Positions 9,182 through 19,316 of a DNA stretch of 64,000 bases are shown here, piece by piece. A model generated the notes under the pieces. The model saw nothing but the letters and a program-made list of their open reading frames with translations. It did not search any database and was not told the origin of the DNA. The position numbers and the translations under genes were made by a program. Each line of letters opens with the position of its first letter. The stretch's first letter is position 1. Source of the DNA: an uncultured Porphyromonadaceae bacterium (GTDB taxonomy: Bacteria; Bacteroidota; Bacteroidia; Bacteroidales; Muribaculaceae); the NCBI GenBank assembly GCA_947175495.1, contig CAMWNB010000004.1, positions 1 through 64,000 on the forward strand, given 5' to 3'.

Positions 9182-10249
9182 ATGTCCCGAGCTAATATGA
9201 ACACACCGGAATCCCGACATACGCAGGAAGCATGCAATCGCGCAAAAGTGCGATGGTATGTGCTTACCCTACCCTATTGCCATCGCGGCCCCGCCCGCGG
9301 GCTGGAGGAGGAGCTTGCCTGGCGCCGCAGTCACGGCGAGCCGGAATTCGAATATTTCGCCCCGCTCTACTCGGACGCATCCTGTGGCGGAACGAAAAAC
9401 GCAAGACGGGCGCTGTATTTCAACTATGTGTTCGTGCATGCGTCCGAAGCTGAAATAATGCGTATGAAGACGCGTCGTCCGCTCTTCAACTTCCTGCGGC
9501 GCGTAACCGAAGCCGACGGCGGCACTCATTTCCCCTACCTTACCGACGAGGCCATGGCCAACCTGCGCCTTGTGGCCGAAGCATATTCCGGCCGGCTGCC
9601 CGCTTATGTGCCTCAGCCCGGAATGCTGCGCCGCGGCGACCGCGTGCGCATAGTCGGCGGCCGTTTCGACGGCGTGGAGGCCACTCTGCTGCGCACGCCG
9701 TCGAGCTCGCGGGACGAACTGGCGGTGTGTGTCGACAACTGGATGTGTGTGCCTGTGGTGCATGTGGCTCCCGGCCATTACGAGATAATAGAACTGAGCG
9801 CCGAGGGCAAAGCCCGGTATTCAGTGCTTGACAACGAGCGCACCACCGCGCGGCTGCGTTCGGCTCTTGTCTGCTCGCTTTCAAGAGGCGCCGCCGACAG
9901 CGCCGACGTGGAGCTGGCGACCGAGACAGCCATGCGCTACGGGCGAATCTCTCCGCCATCGAAAGTGCTGAAGTGCAAGCACGCCGCCCTGATGCTGCAG
10001 GCCTATGCCGTGGCAGGCGACAGGCTGCGCCTCGGCGACACCGTGCGCTCGGCCGAACTGCTGCTGCGCGAGGTCGACGCCGAACAGTCGCGCGCGTTGC
10101 TGCTGGCGTCGCTGTACGGCACCACGCAGAGCCACCGCGAAGAAGCCTTAGCGGCTGTGCGGCCGTGGCGTTCGGAACCCAACCTTAAGAAAAACAAACG
10201 CATGCTGATCGAATGGCTCGACGCCATCGAAAACGCCATAAACAACTGA
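9182..10249 (+). CDS. UpxY/NusG-like transcription antitermination protein with long C-terminal extension
   Basis: N-terminal NGN-like (KVRWYVLTLPY...EFEYFAPL...LYFNYVFVHAS) and KOW-like (GDRVRIVGGRFDGVEATLLR) segments; first gene of the polysaccharide locus. Confidence 0.8.
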   Translation: MSRANMNTPESRHTQEACNRAKVRWYVLTLPYCHRGPARGLEEELAWRRSHGEPEFEYFAPLYSDASCGGTKNARRALYFNYVFVHASEAEIMRMKTRRPLFNFLRRVTEADGGTHFPYLTDEAMANLRLVAEAYSGRLPAYVPQPGMLRRGDRVRIVGGRFDGVEATLLRTPSSSRDELAVCVDNWMCVPVVHVAPGHYEIIELSAEGKARYSVLDNERTTARLRSALVCSLSRGAADSADVELATETAMRYGRISPPSKVLKCKHAALMLQAYAVAGDRLRLGDTVRSAELLLREVDAEQSRALLLASLYGTTQSHREEALAAVRPWRSEPNLKKNKRMLIEWLDAIENAINN

Positions 10250-10256
10250 CAACACC

Positions 10257-10994
10257 ATGTGGCCCTTCACCCACAAGAAATCGCTATATGAACTCGGAGC
10301 CCTGCAAGGCCTCTCCGACCACCACTCGCATGTGTTGCCCGGGGTGGACGACGGCTTCCGCACCACGTCCGACTCGCTGGCTGCGCTCAAGGCATTCGAG
10401 CAAGACGGCGTGGCACATCTGTGGCTCACCCCTCACATCATGGAGGACTACCCCAACACAACGTCCGACCTGCGAGAGCGGTTCGGACGCCTGTGCGAAG
10501 CCTATGCCGCCGAAGCCGGCGACAAGCCTGTGCGGCTGCATCTCGCGGCCGAGTACATGCTCGACACCCTGTTTGCCCGCCGTCTTGCCGACCGCGACCT
10601 GCTGACGCTCGACGACGACGGCCTGCTGCTGGTGGAGACGTCCTATTTCAACGCGCCGGCCAACCTTTACAGCCTGCTCGAGGACATAGCATCGGCCGGC
10701 TACCTCCCCCTGCTCGCCCACCCGGAGCGGTACATGTATATGGGGCCATCCGACTACACGCGGCTTCACGACATGGGCGTGCGGCTGCAATTCAACATTG
10801 TGTCGGCGTGCGGCTGCTACGGTCCGGAAGTGCAGTCGAGGGCCGAGTCGCTGCTGCGCAAGGGCTACTACAGCTATGCCGGCAACGACATGCACAGTCT
10901 GCGCTCCACCCGCATGTGTCTTGAGCGCCCTATTAAGGCATCCGTGGCGCGCATGGCCATAGAACTGATAAATCAACAAAACAACCGTCTATGA
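10257..10994 (+). CDS. PHP-type tyrosine-protein phosphatase (CpsB/CapC/YwqE family)
   Basis: LSDHHSHVLPGVDDGFRTTSDSLAAL; HPERYMYM; AGNDMHS. Confidence 0.88.
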   Translation: MWPFTHKKSLYELGALQGLSDHHSHVLPGVDDGFRTTSDSLAALKAFEQDGVAHLWLTPHIMEDYPNTTSDLRERFGRLCEAYAAEAGDKPVRLHLAAEYMLDTLFARRLADRDLLTLDDDGLLLVETSYFNAPANLYSLLEDIASAGYLPLLAHPERYMYMGPSDYTRLHDMGVRLQFNIVSACGCYGPEVQSRAESLLRKGYYSYAGNDMHSLRSTRMCLERPIKASVARMAIELINQQNNRL

Positions 10995-11806
10995 TACGAA
11001 GAAACACATTGCGCCGCACGGCCACGCGCCTGCTTGCGGCGGCAGGAGCCTGGGCCATCTTATCCCTCGGCGCCTGCAATTCATCGCAAAAAGTAGTGTA
11101 CGTAGAAGACATCCAGCCCAACCAGCTCATCGCTCTTCAGGAAGACAAGCCAATCCGCCTCAAGCCCGGCGACAAGCTCAGCATAGTGGTGCACAGCCGC
11201 GACAAGGAAATCGTGTCGATGTTCAATCTCAACAACGGCACCACCTCCAGCAACGGCGTTTCCGACAACAACGACCACGCCAACTACACCGTTGACGCCG
11301 AAGGAAAAATCGACATACCCGTGCTCGGCCCCATCAACGTGGAAGGCCTCACGCGCACCGAGGTCAGCAACCTCATCAAATACAAGCTGCTGTCGAACCG
11401 TCTGGTGCGCGACCCGACGGTGAGTGTCGACTATGCCGACATGGGATATTACGTGATCGGCGAAGTGAAATCGCCCGGCCGCAAACTCATCACCCGCGAC
11501 AAAATCAATCTGCTCGAGGCCATAGCCGAAGCCGGCGATCTGACCATCAACGGCCTTCGCGAGAATGTGCTTGTGCTGCGCACCGTCAACGGGCAGCAGA
11601 TCCCCTACCGCGTGGACCTCACGAGGGTTGAAAGCCTCTACGGCTCGCCTGCCTACTATCTGCAGCAGGACGACTTCATCTACGTGCTTCCCAACCAGAA
11701 AAAGCAGAACGAAAACGACTGGAACGCAAACGCCACGCATACGCCGACGTTCTGGTTCTCGCTGTTCACGATGGTCACCACCGTGGTATTAATCTTTGTA
11801 AAATAA
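10991..11806 (+). CDS. Polysaccharide export outer-membrane protein (Wza-like, SLBB)
   Basis: Lipobox-like LSLGAC; LKPGDKLSIVVHSRDKE; YYVIGEVKSPGRKLITRDKINLLEAIAEAGDLT. Confidence 0.92.
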   Translation: MIRRNTLRRTATRLLAAAGAWAILSLGACNSSQKVVYVEDIQPNQLIALQEDKPIRLKPGDKLSIVVHSRDKEIVSMFNLNNGTTSSNGVSDNNDHANYTVDAEGKIDIPVLGPINVEGLTRTEVSNLIKYKLLSNRLVRDPTVSVDYADMGYYVIGEVKSPGRKLITRDKINLLEAIAEAGDLTINGLRENVLVLRTVNGQQIPYRVDLTRVESLYGSPAYYLQQDDFIYVLPNQKKQNENDWNANATHTPTFWFSLFTMVTTVVLIFVK

Positions 11807-11814
11807 GCCGCACA

Positions 11815-14304
11815 ATGGAAAGAGTACCCAACGAAGCCGCCACCCCCGCGGCCGACGGCTCCGGCGCACGAAAGAACCGATCGGCATCGCAGGCGCTGCA
11901 GAAGCTGAAACTGCGCGACGTCCTGTATCTGCTCGCTTCCAACTGGAAATGGTTTCTGCTGTCGGTGGCGCTGTGCGTGGGCGCGGCCTATCTGCACGTG
12001 CAACGCCAGCCACGCGTCTACGACCGCAGCGCCAGTCTGCTTATCAAAGGTAAAGAATCGATGAAAGGAGAGGCCGAAGGCATCATCCAGGAGTTAGGAG
12101 CCGTGGGCACGTCGAATCTCAACAACGAGCTGATGTCGTTCCGCACGGTGGCCACAGCCGAAGAGCTTGTGCGACGTCTGCACCTCGACATCGACTATGC
12201 CCACGACGGCACGTTCCACAAAGAAGTGGTGTACGGCATTTCGCTGCCCGTCACCGTGCGGTTCGACAGCATCGACAACGGCACCTCGGCATTCATGGTG
12301 CTGGCGGTGGCTCCCGACAGCACAGCCACCATCAGCGACATGCGGCTGAACGGGCAGGACGTGCCCGGCACGCTGCGCGTGCGGCTGGGCAGCACGGTGC
12401 GCACGCCTCTGGGACGCATCACCGTGGCCGCGACTCCAAGCTACATCCCCGGGGCCACCAAGGACCGCCTCGAGGTGACGCGCAAGCCTCTCGACGCGGC
12501 GGCGCAATCGGTGCGCAGCCGCATCCGCGCCACGCAGCGCAAAGGGGCGTCGATCATCGACATAGCCTTCAGCGACGAGTCGACGGCCCGCGCCGAGGAC
12601 GTGCTGAACACGCTCATCAGCGTCTACAACGAGAACTGGGTGAAAGACCGCAACCAGCGCACCATCAGCACCAACGAGTTCATCAAAGACCGCCTCAGCA
12701 TCATAGAGCAGGAACTCGGCAACGTGGAACAGAGCATTTCCGACTACAAGTCGGAACACCTCATGCCCGACGTGCAGGCCGTAGGCAGCATGGCCCTCGG
12801 CCAGGCAAACGCCGCAGAGCAGCAGAGCACGAACCTCGACAACCAAATCTACATGGTGCGGTATGTGCGCGACTTCCTCACACAAGGGATGCACGAGAAC
12901 GAGCTGCTACCGTCCAACACCGGCATCAACAACGGCACCATCGAAAGCCAGATCGTACGATACAACGATGTGCTAATGCGCCGCAACAGCCACCTGGCCA
13001 ACTCCTCGCTGCAGAATCCGCTGGTCATGGACCTTGACAAAGATCTGGCAGTGATCCGCTCCACGATACTCCAAGGCCTGGACAACGAGATGGCCAAGCT
13101 GAACCAGCAGAAACGCAGCGTGCAGGCCACTTACGGGCAGGCCGTGGCGAAAGTGGCGTCCAACCCCGGCTCGGCCAAATACCTTCTGAGCGTGGAGCGC
13201 CAGCAGAAGGTGAAAGAGTCGCTATACCTGTTCCTGCTGCAAAAGCGAGAGGAGAACGAGCTGTCGCAAGCGTTCACCGCCTACAACAACCAGCTCATCG
13301 AGCCTCCCCACGGCAGCAACAAGCCGGTGTCGCCACAATCGGAAAAGACCATGGTCATGGCGATGCTGCTGGGTCTGGCCATACCGCTTGTCATAATCTT
13401 CGGCCGCGAGTTCAGCAACACCGCCGTGCGCGGTCGCAAGGACCTTGAGAATCTCACCGTGCCCTTCCTCGGCGAGATTCCGCAGCACGGAAAAGCTCCG
13501 CGCAGCGAACGCGCCGTGCTGCGTGCGCGGCGGAAGCAGCGCGAGCACGGCGCCAAGCTTGACGTGCTCGTGAAGCCCGGTTCGCGCGATGTGATGAACG
13601 AGGCATTCCGAGTGATGCGCACCAATCTCGAACTTGTGCTCGGCTACGACGGGCAGCACCACGTGATCATGCTCACATCCATGAACCCCGGCAGCGGCAA
13701 GACCTTCATCTCCGCCAACCTGGCATCCATCATGGGCACCCTCGACGGCAAACGCGTGATCGTGGTCGACCTCGACCTCAGAAAAGGCTCGCTGTCGCGC
13801 TACGTCGGCAACCCGCGCGATGGTGTAAGCGCCTACCTGTCCGGCCGTGTTCCCGACTACGCAGGCCTCATACGGCGCCTGGGCGACATCGATGTGCTGC
13901 CCTGCGGCAAACTTCCGCCCAACCCCTCGGAGCTGCTCATGTCGGCCCGCTTCCGCGACATGATAGCGCAGCTGCGCCGCGACTATGACTATGTGTTCCT
14001 CGACTGCCCGCCGGTGGAAATCGTGGCCGACGCCACCATCATCAGCCGCAGCGTGGACCGCACTCTTTTCGTGGTGCGCGCCGGACTGCTTGACCGCGAT
14101 GCCCTGCCCGACATCGAGAAGTGGTACGACGAAAAGCGCTACAACGGCCTTAGCATAATCCTCAACGGCACCGGCGACGGGTTCAGCCACTACGGCTACC
14201 ACCGCTACGGCAGCCGCTACGGCTATCACTACGGCAACTACGGCTATGGCTACGGCCACGAGGATGAAGATGACGCCCACACCAATTCCCAAGCCAACCA
14301 CTAA
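11815..14304 (+). CDS. Wzc-like polysaccharide chain-length determinant / BY-kinase
   Basis: Wzz domain, GNVEQSISDYKSE coiled coil, Walker A (MNPGSGKTFISANLASIMG), C-terminal tyrosine cluster. Confidence 0.93.
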   Translation: MERVPNEAATPAADGSGARKNRSASQALQKLKLRDVLYLLASNWKWFLLSVALCVGAAYLHVQRQPRVYDRSASLLIKGKESMKGEAEGIIQELGAVGTSNLNNELMSFRTVATAEELVRRLHLDIDYAHDGTFHKEVVYGISLPVTVRFDSIDNGTSAFMVLAVAPDSTATISDMRLNGQDVPGTLRVRLGSTVRTPLGRITVAATPSYIPGATKDRLEVTRKPLDAAAQSVRSRIRATQRKGASIIDIAFSDESTARAEDVLNTLISVYNENWVKDRNQRTISTNEFIKDRLSIIEQELGNVEQSISDYKSEHLMPDVQAVGSMALGQANAAEQQSTNLDNQIYMVRYVRDFLTQGMHENELLPSNTGINNGTIESQIVRYNDVLMRRNSHLANSSLQNPLVMDLDKDLAVIRSTILQGLDNEMAKLNQQKRSVQATYGQAVAKVASNPGSAKYLLSVERQQKVKESLYLFLLQKREENELSQAFTAYNNQLIEPPHGSNKPVSPQSEKTMVMAMLLGLAIPLVIIFGREFSNTAVRGRKDLENLTVPFLGEIPQHGKAPRSERAVLRARRKQREHGAKLDVLVKPGSRDVMNEAFRVMRTNLELVLGYDGQHHVIMLTSMNPGSGKTFISANLASIMGTLDGKRVIVVDLDLRKGSLSRYVGNPRDGVSAYLSGRVPDYAGLIRRLGDIDVLPCGKLPPNPSELLMSARFRDMIAQLRRDYDYVFLDCPPVEIVADATIISRSVDRTLFVVRAGLLDRDALPDIEKWYDEKRYNGLSIILNGTGDGFSHYGYHRYGSRYGYHYGNYGYGYGHEDEDDAHTNSQANH

Positions 14305-14315
14305 CCACCAGTCAT

Positions 14316-15884
14316 TTGTCGCGCAGCCCGCTCATATTGTCGCGTAAGCTCATCGCCGGAAACGCTACGTTTTTAGTGGTGCGCACCGTCATGTCCACTC
14401 TCATCGGCCTGTTCACGTCGCGGGTGGTGCTGCAGGTGCTCGGCACCGACGACTACGGTCTGAGCTCGGTGGCCGGAGCTGTGGTGGGTGTGCTCAATTT
14501 CTTCACCGGCAGCCTTGCCGGGGCCGGCTCGCGCTTTATCACCTACGAGATGGGGCGCGGCGACGACGAGAGTGTGGAGAAGATGTTCTCGGCCACGCTG
14601 TTCATCAACATAGGACTGGCGGTGCTGATAGTGCTGTTCGGCGAAACTGCGGGGCTGTGGATGCTCGAGCACAAGCTCAACATCGCTCCCGAGCGCATGG
14701 GGGCCGCACGCTGGGTGTATCAGCTGTCGGTGATATCGGCTGCCATAGGCATCACCCAGGCGCCCTACACGGCCGTCATCATGGCTCATGAGCGCATCGG
14801 CGTCTACGCGGGCTTCGACCTGCTGGGGATGGCTCTGAAGCTGCTGACAGTGTACGCGCTGATGGTGATTCCCGGCGACAAACTTATTGTGTACGCGACG
14901 CTGGGGGCATGCGTCGGCCTGTTCATGCTGTGTCTGAACCGCGCCTACTGCATGCGCCGCTTTGCCGAGTGCCGGAGGCTGCCTCGCTTCGACAAAGGGG
15001 CCACACGGCGCATTTTCGGCTACAGCGCGTTCACCATGATAAGTTCGTTCTGTGTGATGGTGTGCTTCAGCGGCACCACATTCATGATCAACATATTCTT
15101 CGGCGTGGCGGCCAACGCCGCCGTGGCTCTTGCCGCCACCATCCACGGCGTGACGATGCTGTTCGGCTCCAATATCCAGACGGCATTCCGGCCGCAGATC
15201 GTGAAACAGTACGCTGCCGGCAATACTCCCAACGTGTGGAACCTCGCCTGCATGTCGTCGAAATTCACATTGCTCATCCTGGGTGTGGCGGTGGTGCCGT
15301 TCATCATCGAGGCTCCGCTGGTGCTGAGGCTGTGGCTGGGCGAGGTTCCGCCGATGGCGGTGGAGTTTCTGCGCTGCATGCTTGCCGCGGGGTGGTGCGC
15401 CTGCCTGAGCAACCAGCTCGACACGGTGGCTTACAGCAGCAGCCGCATAGGGCGGCCGACGGCCTATAAGTGTGCATGTTTTCTGCTCAATGCGGCGTGC
15501 ATTTACCTGCTGTTCGCGCTCGGCGCTCCGGCCTGGTCGGCCTATGCAAGCAACGGCGTGATGTATATTGCGCTGTGCTGCGCCACCATGAGTGTGATCA
15601 AACGCCGCATGCCGGAGTTCCGCATCCGCGATTTCGCTGCTGCGGTGGGCCGCAGCTGGTGTGTTGTCGCGCTGTCGCTGGTGCCGCCGGTGGCGTTGTG
15701 CATGTTTATGGAAAGCTCGCTGCTGCGTCTCTGCATCATAGCGGTTGTCTACGTTGCCGCGCTCGCGCCTCTGGCATGGCGATTTGTTCTTACGGCCGAG
15801 GAGCGCCGCGGCATCGCCGCCCTTGCGGGCGAGAAAGCGCCGTGGCTGCTCGGCATCCTGCCATTCAAACCCGTCGACGAATGA
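14316..15884 (+). CDS. Wzx-type flippase / polysaccharide transporter (probable TTG start)
   Basis: Polytopic MATE/MVF-like protein (NATFLVVRTVMSTLIGLFTSRVVLQVLGTDDYGLSSVAGAVV); TTG codon 12 nt after the wzc stop. Confidence 0.87.
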   Translation: MSRSPLILSRKLIAGNATFLVVRTVMSTLIGLFTSRVVLQVLGTDDYGLSSVAGAVVGVLNFFTGSLAGAGSRFITYEMGRGDDESVEKMFSATLFINIGLAVLIVLFGETAGLWMLEHKLNIAPERMGAARWVYQLSVISAAIGITQAPYTAVIMAHERIGVYAGFDLLGMALKLLTVYALMVIPGDKLIVYATLGACVGLFMLCLNRAYCMRRFAECRRLPRFDKGATRRIFGYSAFTMISSFCVMVCFSGTTFMINIFFGVAANAAVALAATIHGVTMLFGSNIQTAFRPQIVKQYAAGNTPNVWNLACMSSKFTLLILGVAVVPFIIEAPLVLRLWLGEVPPMAVEFLRCMLAAGWCACLSNQLDTVAYSSSRIGRPTAYKCACFLLNAACIYLLFALGAPAWSAYASNGVMYIALCCATMSVIKRRMPEFRIRDFAAAVGRSWCVVALSLVPPVALCMFMESSLLRLCIIAVVYVAALAPLAWRFVLTAEERRGIAALAGEKAPWLLGILPFKPVDE

Positions 15885-17032
15885 AAAAACAGGTGCTCAT
15901 AGTGATAGACTCGCTCGGCTGCGGTGGTGCCGAGAAGAGCCTTGCGGCCCTTCTCAATCGGCTCGACTACTCGCGCATGGACGTTGACCTGCTTGTGCGC
16001 TCGCGCGGCGGTGTCAACGAGGCGCATGTGCCCGAGTGCGTGCGCATGCTCGACTATCGTCCGCGGGGAATCAAGGCACGGCTGGGCGCGGCGGCCTACT
16101 CCATCGGTTTCCGGCTGCTCGACGCCGCAGGCGTGCGGCGCCACCGCGCCGAAACGCTGTGGGCGCTCGCGGGATGGAGTTTTCCGCGGCTGCGGAGGCA
16201 CTACGATGTGGCCATCGCCTACCAGCAGGGTGTTCCGACGTTTTTCGCGGCCACGAAAGTGAGCGCCACGCGCAGACTGGCGTGGATAAACGTCGACATC
16301 GCCACGGCCGGCTACCGGCCCGGGTTCTGCGGCAAGTATTACGACCGCTACGACAAGGTGGTGGCCGTGTCGCGGATGCTGCACGAAAGCATCCGCGTGG
16401 CCGGCTACACCGACTCGCGCCGACTGACGACCATATACGACATCGTGGACACGGATGAAATCCGCAGTCTGGCGTGCCTGCCGGCGAAAGTGCGTCCGCT
16501 TCCGGCCGAGGTTCTGCGCATCGTCACCGTGGGCCGCATGGAGCGGCAGAAGAATTATATTCTCGCCGTCGAGGCTGCCGCCGAGCTGAAGCGCCGCGGG
16601 GTGCGGTTCGTGTGGCACTTCGTGGGAGACGGGAGCGAACGGCCGACGGTGGCGGCGGCAGCGAAGCGCCTCGGCGTGGCCGACCGCATCGTGTTTGAGG
16701 GCGCACGCGCCAATCCCTACCCCTGGTTCGCGGCTGCCGACATCTATGTGCAGACGTCCAGCTTCGAGGGTTTCGGGCTGACGCTCGCCGAGGCCCGCGT
16801 GCTGGGCAAGCCGGTGGTGACGACCGACTTCGGCGTGGCGCGCGACCAGATTGCCGACGGGCACAACGGACTGATTGCACAAATGACGCCCGCCAGCGTG
16901 GCCGACAAAATAGAAGCGCTGGCAGCCGACCCCGAATTGCGGCGGCATATCGCGGCCAATGCGGCCGCCGAGAGCAACGACACGGCTATGACAGAGAGCC
17001 GCAAGGTGAACCAACTAATCTGCGAACCATGA
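15881..17032 (+). CDS. Glycosyltransferase family 4
   Basis: MKKQVLIVIDSLGCGGAEKSLAALLNRL; C-terminal EGFGLTLAEARVLGKPVVTTDFG; ATGA overlap with the flippase; ORF-track start at 15470 is upstream read-through. Confidence 0.9.
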   Translation: MKKQVLIVIDSLGCGGAEKSLAALLNRLDYSRMDVDLLVRSRGGVNEAHVPECVRMLDYRPRGIKARLGAAAYSIGFRLLDAAGVRRHRAETLWALAGWSFPRLRRHYDVAIAYQQGVPTFFAATKVSATRRLAWINVDIATAGYRPGFCGKYYDRYDKVVAVSRMLHESIRVAGYTDSRRLTTIYDIVDTDEIRSLACLPAKVRPLPAEVLRIVTVGRMERQKNYILAVEAAAELKRRGVRFVWHFVGDGSERPTVAAAAKRLGVADRIVFEGARANPYPWFAAADIYVQTSSFEGFGLTLAEARVLGKPVVTTDFGVARDQIADGHNGLIAQMTPASVADKIEALAADPELRRHIAANAAAESNDTAMTESRKVNQLICEP

Positions 17033-18114
17033 GAGTGCTGACGGTCACATGCAGTTGCGCCGAGAACTATGGCGCTCGCCTCCAGGCATGCGCTCTGACG
17101 GCGTGGCTGCGCAGCGAGGGTCACGATGCCGCGATAACGGACTATCGTCCGGCCTACATGCGGCATTTAGAGAACATATGGCCCCGCCGTGTGCGCCCGT
17201 TGCGCGAATGGCTGAGCGCGGCGCGAAACTATATCTATCACCGCGACCGCATGGTGCGCCATGAGGAGCTTGAGCGCTTCATGGCCTCCCGCTCGCCGCT
17301 GACACGGACCTACGGCAATGTCAGGTCGCTGCGCGAGAATCCGCCGGCGGCCGACGCGCTGATAGCCGGCAGCGACCAGATATGGAACACGTCGCTGCCC
17401 AACGGCAACGACCCGGCGTTCTTCCTTGACTTCGGCTCGGAGAAATGCCGCCGCATCGCCTACGCCGCCAGTTTCGGAACGGCCACAATAAGCAGGGACG
17501 ACGCGGCGAGAATGCAGCCGCGCCTGGAGCGGTTCGACGCGATAAGCGTGCGCGAACGCTCCGGCGCCGCCATCGTGGCCGGCATGGGGCTCGGCGAGCC
17601 TCCCGTCGTGGTCGACCCGGTGTTTTTGCCGGAGCATGACTACTGGGAGAAGACGGCTGAGAATCCGGGCGTGCAGGGCGACTACGTCGTGGTGTACGAC
17701 TTCATGCGCAGCCGCGAGGTCAAGCGCGTGGCGCAGCGTGTGGCGCGGCTGAAGGGTTCGCGCATCATAGCCACGGGGCCGTTCCGCAGGAGCTATGCGC
17801 ACAACCGCACCACGGCATCGCCGGAGCAGTTCGTGGGGCTGATCCGCGGCGCTCGGTGCGTGGTGAGCAACAGTTTTCACGGCTCGGCTCTGGCGATGAT
17901 ATTCGGACGCGACTTCCTGGTGGTGGACCGCGAGGACGGCCTCAACGAGCGCATGCACGACATGCTGGAGCGCTACGGCCTCGGCTGCCGCCTTGCCTCG
18001 GGCGAGACTCCCGACGCCTTACTCGCCGCGCCTATCGACTACGCCGCTCTGCGGCCTAAGCTCGAGAGAGATATCGAACTGTCAAAGCAATTTCTGAGGC
18101 AAGCCCTGTCATGA
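17029..18114 (+). CDS. Polysaccharide pyruvyl transferase family protein
   Basis: NYGARLQACALTAWLRSEGHDAAITDYRP; AGSDQIWNTSLP; VVSNSFHGSALAMIFGRDF. Confidence 0.92.
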   Translation: MRVLTVTCSCAENYGARLQACALTAWLRSEGHDAAITDYRPAYMRHLENIWPRRVRPLREWLSAARNYIYHRDRMVRHEELERFMASRSPLTRTYGNVRSLRENPPAADALIAGSDQIWNTSLPNGNDPAFFLDFGSEKCRRIAYAASFGTATISRDDAARMQPRLERFDAISVRERSGAAIVAGMGLGEPPVVVDPVFLPEHDYWEKTAENPGVQGDYVVVYDFMRSREVKRVAQRVARLKGSRIIATGPFRRSYAHNRTTASPEQFVGLIRGARCVVSNSFHGSALAMIFGRDFLVVDREDGLNERMHDMLERYGLGCRLASGETPDALLAAPIDYAALRPKLERDIELSKQFLRQALS

Positions 18115-19316
18115 AGAAGCCACGCATACTCATCGCCATGCACTATCTGGAGATAGGCGGAGCCGAATCGGCTCTGGTCGGGCTGCTGCGCGCACTTGAT
18201 CCGTCGCGCGTGGACGTGGATCTGTTTCTGCATGCCCACCGCGGCGAGATGATGCGCCATGTGCCGGAGTGGGTGCGGCTGTTGCCGGAAATCCGCAGCT
18301 ACGCCGCCATCGAGGCTCCGATCAAGGAGGCCTTGCGGCGCGGTTGCTTCGGCGTGGCTCTGGGCCGGTGGCGCGCACTCCGCAACTTCGGCAAGTATCT
18401 GCGCCGCAAGGGCATAAGCGACTGGTCGGGCCATTACGGCTATGTGGCCCGCTATGTGTCGCCATGGCTGCCGTCGCTGCGCCGCTTCGGCCGCTACGAT
18501 CTTGCGGTGTCGTTTCTCGCTCCGCACGAGTATGTGCTGCGCAAGGTCGATGCCACGCGGCGCGTGTGCTGGATTCACAGCGATTACTCGCGCTTCGACG
18601 TCGACGCCGCGCTGGAGCTGCCCGTGTGGGACGGCTATGACCGGATAGCGTCAATATCGGCGGATGTCACCGAGACGTTCTGCAAGCGTTTTCCGTCGCT
18701 GCGCTCCAAGATAGTGGAGATAGAAAACATCGCTCCCGCCGACCTCATCCGCGAGGGCGCCGGCGCGGGCCGTCCGGCCGATATGCCTGCCGCCCCCGGC
18801 CGCACGGCACTGCTCACCATAGGCCGCTACAGCTATCCGAAGAATCTCGAGAGCATCCCGGCTTTGTGCCGGGGGCTGACGGAGCGCGGCATCGACGCGG
18901 AGTGGTACGTCATCGGCTACGGAGCCGACGACACGGCCATACGCCGCGCCATAGCAGCCGAAGGCATGCATGGGCGCGTGCATCTGCTCGGCAAGCGCGA
19001 CAATCCCTATCCTTACATAGCCGCATGCGACTGGTATGTGCAGCCTTCGCGCTACGAGGGGAAAAGCGTGGCCGTGCGCGAGGCTCAGATTCTCGGGCGT
19101 CCGGTGATTGTCACCGCCTACCCCACGGCACCGGCACAGGTGCGCGACGGCGTGGACGGTGTCATCGTGCCCATGCAGCGCGAGGCGTGCATAGAGGCGA
19201 TGGCACGGGCTGTTGCCGACGAAGCCCTGCGCAAGCGCATTATTGACAATATCACCGCCGGGGACTATTCCAACGCCGGCGAAGTCGAAAAATTCTACAG
19301 ACTGGCTGAAGTATGA
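18111..19316 (+). CDS. Glycosyltransferase family 4
   Basis: ILIAMHYLEIGGAESALVGLLRAL; YVQPSRYEGKSVAVREAQILGRPVIVTAYPT. Confidence 0.9.
   Translation: MKKPRILIAMHYLEIGGAESALVGLLRALDPSRVDVDLFLHAHRGEMMRHVPEWVRLLPEIRSYAAIEAPIKEALRRGCFGVALGRWRALRNFGKYLRRKGISDWSGHYGYVARYVSPWLPSLRRFGRYDLAVSFLAPHEYVLRKVDATRRVCWIHSDYSRFDVDAALELPVWDGYDRIASISADVTETFCKRFPSLRSKIVEIENIAPADLIREGAGAGRPADMPAAPGRTALLTIGRYSYPKNLESIPALCRGLTERGIDAEWYVIGYGADDTAIRRAIAAEGMHGRVHLLGKRDNPYPYIAACDWYVQPSRYEGKSVAVREAQILGRPVIVTAYPTAPAQVRDGVDGVIVPMQREACIEAMARAVADEALRKRIIDNITAGDYSNAGEVEKFYRLAEV

Noticed and set aside
15470-15880. Extended N-terminus of the GT4 ORF (520 aa)
   Set aside because: It overlaps the flippase in another frame; the conserved GT4 start MKKQVLIVIDSLGCGGAEKS is at 15881.
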